Made by a program: the position numbers and the translations under genes. From Dugong dugon (Eukaryota > Chordata > Mammalia > Sirenia > Dugongidae): a stretch of 64,000 nt of DNA. Location of the stretch: NCBI GenBank assembly GCA_030035585.1, contig CM057472.1, positions 94,175,601 to 94,239,600 on the forward strand, written 5' to 3'. Within the stretch, counting starts at the first letter, position 1. The number at the start of each line of letters is the position of its first letter. The notes beneath the pieces were generated by a model. That model saw only the letters and a list, made by a program, of their open reading frames with translations, made no database searches and was not told the DNA's origin. Below, in pieces: positions 58,099 to 64,000 of this stretch.

Positions 58099-58664
58099 TC
58101 TATACCTCCCATATCTCTGTAGTGCATAAGTGATCCAGATTTTCTATATCAAATATTCAAATTGCAGTTGGGAAGCAGACATTACGCTAATGATGGAAGC
58201 CTCTACTTCATTGCAACCCTAATCAAAGGATTAACATCCAAATATACCAATATGTACTAGAAAGGTATATAGAAATGAGAGTTTATGAATACTGATGCTC
58301 TTCATTGACTTTCTTATTAATTTATTTATCCATTATTCATTGAGAACTTACCATGTGCTAGCTCTCACAAACTGTATTAGTTTCTTATCACTGTTGTAAC
58401 AAATTACTACAAACTTTGTGACTTAAAACAACACAAATTTATTCTGTTACCGTTCTCAAGGTCAGAAGTCTAAAATTAAGGTGTTAGCAGGGCTCCCTTT
58501 CTTCAGGGAGAATCTGTTTCCTTGTCTTTTCCAGCTTCTGGAGGCTGCCTGCATTCTTTGGCTTGTGGCCCCTTCCTCCATCTTCAAAACGCATCACTCC
58601 AGTCTTTGGTTCGTTTGTCACATTTCTTTTTTCTGACTTTGGCCTTCTTGCCTCCCTCTTATAA

Positions 58665-58873
58665 CCCAAACCAAACCAAACCCGTTGTTGTAGAGTCAAT
58701 TCTGACTCACAACAACCCTATGGGACAGAGTAGAACTGCCCCATAGGGTTTCCAAGGCTGTAAATCTTTATGGAGTAGACTGCCATATCTTTCTCCCATA
58801 GACCGACTGGTGGGTTCGAACCATGACCTTTCTGTTAGCAGTTGATGCTTAACCACTGCTCACCAGGGTTCCT
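58665..58873 (-). mobile_element. AfroSINE, long form, inside MLT1, with TSD
   Basis: Tail at the left ('ccaaaccaaaccaaacccgt'), long-form middle, head at the right ('caccagggttcc'). It is flanked by tccctcttRtaa at 58,653-58,664 and 58,874-58,885. Confidence 0.95.
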
Positions 58874-59035
58874 TCCCTCTTGTAAAGATCCTTGCTGTTA
58901 CATTGGACTCATCGGGAAAATCCAGGATAATCTTCACATCTCAAGATTCTTAATATAATCACATAAGCAAAGTTCCTTTTGCTATACAAGATAGCATATT
59001 CACAGATTCTGGGAATTAGGACTTGGACATCTTTG

Positions 59036-59284
59036 TTGTTGCTAGTTGCCAAATCTGCTCCAACTCAGGGTGACCCCATGCACAACAGAATGAAACAGTG
59101 CCTTCAGTCCTGCACCATCCGCATGATTGATTGCAGATTGAACAATAGTCCATTGTGAACCGTAGGTTTTCAGAAATAGATCTCCAGGCCTTTCTTCCTA
59201 CTCTGTCTTAATCTGAAAGCTATGCTGAAATCTGTTCAGCAACACAGCAGCCACAGTATAACAAACTGACAGACAGGTGGTGGG
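59036..59284 (-). mobile_element. Non-autonomous RTE derivative (5' end joined to 3' end), with TSD
   Basis: On the minus strand it starts 'ccacctgtctgtcagtttg', the same 5' terminus as the inverted segment at 56,292. It continues about 120 bp into the RTE 5' UTR ('aagacagagtaggaagaaag'), then passes to the RTE 3' terminus ('gatggtgcaggactgaagg' ... 'gcaactagcaacaac'). No ORF remains. It is flanked by gaYRtctttg at 59,026-59,035 and 59,285-59,294 (two mismatches), inside the MLT1 LTR. Confidence 0.82.
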
Positions 59285-59544
59285 GATGTCTTTGTGGTTC
59301 CTTTATTCTGTCTGTCACAGGCATGGTCCAGAAGCCAAAGGGTAAACCTCAGGATATTACCTTTGAAACACTGGAGGAGATATTAAAGGATGTAATACAG
59401 TGACACAATCCAATTCTATGAAGGGTATTTTAGCAGTCCTGGAGAAGGAAGCTTCTGGAATAATCCTTTTGAAAATTTTGAAAATTTGAAGTAACACAGT
59501 GGAAGTAAGGATAGAGAGAAGAGCAGTGACCTGAAGAATATTTA

Positions 59545-61280
59545 GAAAATAAGATCAACTAGGTCTCAGTGTAAGTCCCCAACTAATAAATTTCCTTTTG
59601 GATCTGCATTTCCATATCTGCAAGAGATACATACCTCTAAAGAATTAAGAAAATTAAGCTTTTAATAAAATCCAACTTCATCACATTTTAAATTTAGAAG
59701 AATGTAGAAAATACTATGTGCCATAGCTATGGGGCAGAATCCCAATAGTACATTCACTTACTGCAGAAGGACACCAATCCACATATCCTTAATTGAAACA
59801 AAAGTTAACTATTCTTGCTTATTCATAGACACTCGCCAGTGTAATTCATCAGAATCATCTGCTGATATTAAATTTAAAAATCCAACTATAGAGCATTAAT
59901 TGGTTTCTGGACTTAGAGAAAATCTTTTTTTTATCTAAAGAGATACATTTCATGCTGATCTATTACTAGACATGTATGAATTAACTCCTTCCGGTATGCC
60001 AACACCTGCTTGATTCAGGTTCCCCTGACTGTAAATATTAATAACTCTTATCAATGTTCATTTCTGCTCAGAAAAATTGTCTTTTTATATCACAGGCCAT
60101 TCACAGTGTTATTTTTAAGCTGGTTCAAAACAGGTGCAGTGTATTATACTCATGCAGTTGCCCCATTCAATAGACACCATTCAAAAACACGCCAAACATT
60201 CCATAGAAATTCTTTCCAAAGAGCTGATTCCAAAGTTTGTGCCAACGAAGGGAAATTTTGAATGAGAAGAGAAGAACCTGTAAGAGTTTGTCAGATGGCT
60301 GGTGGCTAGAAATAGCTTTAAGCATTTTGGAACAGATCTTATTCAGGGTAAACGTAAACTAAACATTTTTATCCTTTAATCTTATTTGTGTTATTTATTT
60401 TGGGAAAAAAACGGTCTACATACTATGTGGACCTATGTGATTCATTTACACTTGCAGTCTTTGAAAGGTAATTTTGGAAAGACCGGGTTGATATAAAAAT
60501 ATATACTTAGCTTGGATAAGTCTGAAAACCTTAGTGAGAAGATGGCAGAAGGGAGGGAAAGTTTCCAAAATCCAGTTGCCATATTTTGCAAGCTTAGATA
60601 CAAAAAGGTTTTGAGATGCCGAAAAGTCTAACCATCGATGTTTCCGTAGCTTTAATGTCCTTACTATTGGGTAGTAGTAAAAGCAGGCAAAGAATAAGGA
60701 GGCCACCAATAAGACAGTCTTATTTTGCTACAATACTGCTTTGGAGACACTATTCTCTTCCTAGTTTACTCTAGCTTGTAAATTCTGGGAATGTATACTG
60801 TCCAAATACACCAGCCTTGAGCCTCAGAGCTTCTAACACATAAAGCTTCCATCATTCACTTACTGCTAACTAAAAATATTCCTCTCTGACAGACCAAGTG
60901 TATGGGGGACTATAATGATCTACTTTCTTTTATATTATTTCTTACATTAGATTAGAAGTGAAACAAGAATGTTGCATGGAGGTGGTGACACTTTTTGCCC
61001 TCTACAAACTTAGATCAGGCATTCATTCTCAAATCATTGCAAGCTTTAAAAATCTAGTAGGAAAGACCTCCTGATTTTGTAGGTTAGTGGGGCTTTTGAT
61101 TTTAGCCAATATATTCAACAGTCACAAAAGAATATTGACAAATATTGCATTACTTTCCCCCCAAATGCTTTGTGATAAGCCATTATGTGGCCATTTTATC
61201 TAGAAAGGTCACCATCTTTGTTCCAGATTATTAATGGGCTTTGGATATAAAAAGTCAATTTTATTGATATCTAATGTTTC
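59545..61280. other. AT-rich unique sequence
   Basis: No repeat or gene recognised. The short frames at 60,010-60,261 and 60,446-60,709 have no domain. Confidence 0.5.
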
Positions 61281-61284
61281 TATA

Positions 61285-61488
61285 GAGTCCCTGGGTGGTA
61301 CAAACAATTAATATATTCTGCTGCAAACGGAAAGGTAGGCGGTTCCAGTTCATGTAGAGGCACTTGGGAAGAAAGGCCTGGGGATGTACTCCAAAAAATC
61401 AGCCATTGAAAACCTTACAGAGTACAGTTCTCTGACAAACATGGGGTTGCCATGAGTGAAAATCAACTTCACAACAACTGGTAACTGT
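61285..61488 (+). mobile_element. AfroSINE-like SINE, divergent subfamily, with TSD
   Basis: Head 'gagtccctgggtggtac', then 'aaacggaaaggtaggcgg', then the subfamily middle ('catgtagaggcacttggg', 'agccattgaaaaccttac'). It is flanked by taatgttYctata at 61,272-61,284 and 61,489-61,501 (one mismatch). The middle matches 34,130-34,330. Confidence 0.85.
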
Positions 61489-61645
61489 TAATGTTCCTAT
61501 AATGCCCAGAGAAGAAACTGAATATAGAGTGTTTGTTAGATGGGTGCTGGTTACTTTCAGGATGCCAGTGAAATACAAGTCTAAACTCTAATGTGTCCTT
61601 TAGAGGCAAGTGACTACATTTGCTTCTTTACGTGGAATGAATTTC

Positions 61646-61692
61646 TTTTTCTTGGTTTTTTCTTTTTCTTTTTTTTTTTTTTTTTTTTTTTG
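61646..61692. repeat. Poly-T tract
   Basis: A T-rich run with two short interruptions, then 23 or more uninterrupted T. A second, shorter run lies at about 61,834-61,848. Confidence 0.95.
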
Positions 61693-61887
61693 AGGAAGCT
61701 AGTAAAGTCCTTAGAACACCCATATCCCCAAGTGAAGCAATATATACCAGCTATGTTTTTATTATCTTCCATACAAAATAAAAAGTGTGGGTTTTATTGT
61801 CATTATTGATTTTTAGTTAATCAGTTTAGAAACTTTTTTTTTTTTTTTAAGTACATTGGGGAAAACTTAGAAAGAGGAAGTAGAATT

Positions 61888-62075
61888 TATTGAGAAATGG
61901 AGCTTGCCCCAGTGGAAGGAATACTAGGTCCTCTTCCCACCAGCCTCATTGCTCTGGGCCTTAACAAAGTCACTTAACTCTCTGTTTCTCTGTATAGAAA
62001 CCTGGAGTAATAATATCTGCCTGCATAATTGGGGCATAGAGACTAGCTTCTGTTAAAAGTGTTCTGCTTTTGGAA
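61888..62075 (+). mobile_element. MIR SINE fragment
   Basis: 'acaaagtcacttaactctct', 'gtttctctgtatagaaacc', 'taataatatctgcctgcata' follow MIR order on the plus strand. Confidence 0.75.
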
Positions 62076-62082
62076 TTATATT

Positions 62083-62205
62083 CCAGTCAACAAAAGTTAT
62101 TGGGCATGATCTTAGGGGCCAGACTATGTGCTAGACCCTGGGATTTACAGATGTGTACTTTTCAGCGTGTTCCCTTAAGGGGCTCACCTTGGAAACACAC
62201 ACACT
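62083..62205 (+). mobile_element. L2 LINE fragment
   Basis: 'ccagactatgtgctagaccc' followed by 'tgggatttacagatgtg' and 'aaggggctcacc' resembles the L2 region also seen at 50,150. Confidence 0.5.
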
Positions 62206-62209
62206 TCAT

Positions 62210-62930
62210 GATTGTACCCAATGTACTGTGCAAGATGTTAACACTGAGGAGGCAGGATGAAGGGTGCATGGGACCCCCCTGGACATTTCTCTGCTACTTC
62301 CTGCTAAGAGAGCACGTGCTCCTTGGTTACCAAGCCCTTGTTATTCAATCACTGTTAGAACAGCATGCATATTCTCATTCCATCCCTACATATGATCACA
62401 TCAGTCAAGGTTTTTTGTCTTTGTTCCTTGTGACCAGTGATGTGCATACTGGAAATGGTTGGCAGAGTCCAAGTTTGTTCTCTCCTGTGCCCCTGATACT
62501 AAATATACTACTAAACATCTTTAGCAAACTTTAGAATTTTAAAACTTATTTCAATTCAGACTCATAAACAACCATGTGGAGTACACAGGGAAAAATATAA
62601 ACATCTGAATTCTACTATTGAGGATAATACCTTAATAGAAAAGGACTTATCAAAGGTGACATGTGCATAAGACTGGTGCATAAGTCTTCCAACTCTGAAC
62701 TCGACGCACTTTTTTATACAGGAGTATGTTGTGATAATGACCTGGACCTGGGATACCCCAGCATTTTGAAGCAATCTTCATCCTGGAGCTCTCAAATGAC
62801 CCCATTACACTGAAATATACCATTCGTTTTAAATTCTGAAAGTTATTCTCTGATCACCAACCTTCTTTATGTAGGATAATATACCTACTGTTGCCAGTGA
62901 TCTGCAAATGGCTTTATCTTTAGGAGCTTA
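62210..62930. other. Unique sequence, nothing recognised
   Basis: The 154-codon frame 62,070-62,534 starts inside the MIR/L2 remnants and shows no domain, so I do not call it a gene. Confidence 0.45.
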
Positions 62931-62939
62931 GTTTTCTGG

Positions 62940-63110
62940 CAGTTTGATAGTTGAAAGAGGCTCCATACTTGCAGTCAGAGAGCATGACTGAGAATCCAGG
63001 CTATGCCACTTAATCTAACTGGGTCCTAGTTTCTTCATAGACAAAACTAAGTTCCTACATCACAGGATTATTCTTAAGATTACATCAGCTAACATTTGCA
63101 AAAACACTCA
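62940..63110 (+). mobile_element. MIR SINE fragment
   Basis: 'gcagtcagagagcatgactg', 'ccaggctatgccacttaatc', 'gtttcttcatagacaaaact' and 'aggattattcttaagattac' follow plus-strand MIR order. Confidence 0.8.
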
Positions 63111-63311
63111 TCACATATATGCCATCACGTATATATGCACTACAACTAAGTTTCCTTTCTATAGCTCCTTTCTTCCTCATCCATAATGTAACAGACACAG
63201 GAATGCAGTGTTAATGAATAAAAATGTACTCAAGTCCCTGACCACCACAAAATGGCAGGAACCAAAATAAATTACTCAAAGAGAACTCCCAAAGGTCCTT
63301 GCTCCCAATCA

Positions 63312-64000
63312 ACTTGATATTCTTTATTCAACAAATACTAATTGAATGCCCACACTCTGCTTGGCAGTGACAGAGTATAATTATAAGTATGGTAATGTCA
63401 TCTTAGATTTTTCTGGAGTTTATGTTCCACAAGCTGTTCTTGAGTGCCATCATATACACATATGGCCAGGAGATGGGGACAGTATCTTTGAAAAAGACTT
63501 GGCACATGTCCTCATATAACTCTCAAACTGGCAATGGAAACAGGGCTTGGCTAGTTGTAATGCCATTAAGTACAGTGTATATGGGCTCAGTTACAGTGTT
63601 CAAAGGAACACACAGGAAGAGCAAGTAACTGGACATGGCAGTGGGGACTAATGAGCTAAAAAGCTTTTGGAAATATGTGACGTAAAGATTGTGATTGGAA
63701 GGACATAAAAGTAGAGAATGTAAGGAAGTGGGAGAGGGAAGTTGTAAGTTTAGAGGAAGGCATGGGAATGAGCTATGGAGCATCCCAATAAAGGAAGGGC
63801 AAGTACAGAGACCCGTGAATGATAAGAGAGCAAAGTACACTAGTGGACAAAAGAACATCGGTAAAAACGGCAGCATCATGAACGGTCCTATAAGCTACAT
63901 TAAGAATTTTAAAATTTATACTGAGGGCAATGGGATACCACTGGATCATGTTAAGCAAGAAAATAACACGATCAGGTATGAGTTTTACTCTTACTGTGTA
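63312..64000 (+). mobile_element. L2 LINE, long degraded fragment running off the window
   Basis: Begins 'tattcaacaaatactaattg' and 'gcttggcagtgacagag', then after a diverged middle reaches 'gtcctataagctacattaag', 'gagggcaatgggataccac', 'aataacacgatcaggtatg', the L2 order. The reading frame is lost, and the 118-codon minus-strand frame here is a shadow. Confidence 0.65.

Larger units (their letters stand above)
58373..59319 (-). mobile_element. MLT1 LTR hosting two later insertions
   Basis: The plus strand reads as a reversed MLT1 LTR: 'tgtattagtttcttatcact', 'cttaaaacaacacaaattta', 'ttttccagcttctggaggct', 'ccttcctccatcttcaaaac', then after the SINE 'ggaaaatccaggataatctt', 'tattcacagattctgggaat', and after the RTE derivative 'ttattctgtctgtcaca'. 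Net LTR length is about 480 bp. Ancient fossil; no internal region. Confidence 0.88.
58325..59540 (+). mobile_element. L2 LINE, split by an MLT1 LTR
   Basis: 58,325-58,372 ('tattcattgagaacttacca' then 'tgtgctagctctcac') and 59,320-59,540 ('acagtgacacaatccaattc', 'ttttagcagtcctggagaag') look like parts of one L2 interrupted by the LTR at 58,373-59,319. Confidence 0.55.

Noticed and set aside
62070-62534. 154-codon plus-strand frame as a gene
   Set aside because: It starts within MIR/L2 remnants, has no recognisable domain or splice context, and its composition is not distinctive.

Overview
This is 64 kb of ordinary placental-mammal intergenic or intronic DNA: AT-rich, dense in interspersed repeats, with no host protein-coding gene, rRNA, tRNA gene or CRISPR that I can support. 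The repeat spectrum points to an afrotherian, most likely a proboscidean (elephant-like). It holds many tRNA-derived AfroSINE copies and many copies of an RTE-clade (BovB-like) LINE with tails ending in (GTT)n or (AAC)n. It also holds L1 elements with a distinctive shared 3' UTR, over a background of pan-mammalian MIR, L2, MaLR/ERVL-type solo LTRs and hAT-type fossils. The species call is inference from repeat families, not from a gene.

Layout. 1-9,300: an MLT1-like LTR tail, two AfroSINEs, two MIRs and a solo LTR in otherwise unique AT-rich DNA. 9,300-10,850: the 3' part of a minus-strand L1. 12,460-13,960: a SINE cluster with an (AC)n microsatellite and a SINE inside a MIR. 18,150-28,510: AfroSINEs and RTE pieces, including a 5'-inverted RTE at 20.75-21.2 kb, plus a 5'-truncated L1 3' end and a hAT-type element. 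29,400-37,600: old L1/L2/MIR fragments, four AfroSINEs, a solo LTR, a short palindromic DNA element and an unassigned block at 30.6-33.3 kb. 37,950-50,120: a stacked LINE block made of a minus-strand L1 3' half, a plus-strand RTE piece, a full-length but broken plus-strand L1 (about 7.9 kb) and the 5' end of another minus-strand L1. 50,100-64,000: L2 and MIR fossils, a long RTE inside an L2, a 5'-inverted RTE with a perfect 10-bp target-site duplication, solo LTRs, an MLT1 LTR hosting two younger insertions, and more SINE, L2 and MIR.

The elements work together only as a retrotransposition ecology. The RTE reverse transcriptase is the probable driver of the AfroSINEs and of a small 5'+3' RTE deletion derivative, and L1 is an independent lineage. 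Every LINE reading frame seen here is interrupted. The most informative observations are mechanistic. Two RTE copies carry inverted 5' segments with matching target-site duplications, which is the twin-priming signature better known from L1. The full-length L1 has unrelated flanks and no visible duplication, suggesting an insertion-linked deletion or later rearrangement. I found no convincing previously undescribed gene system.
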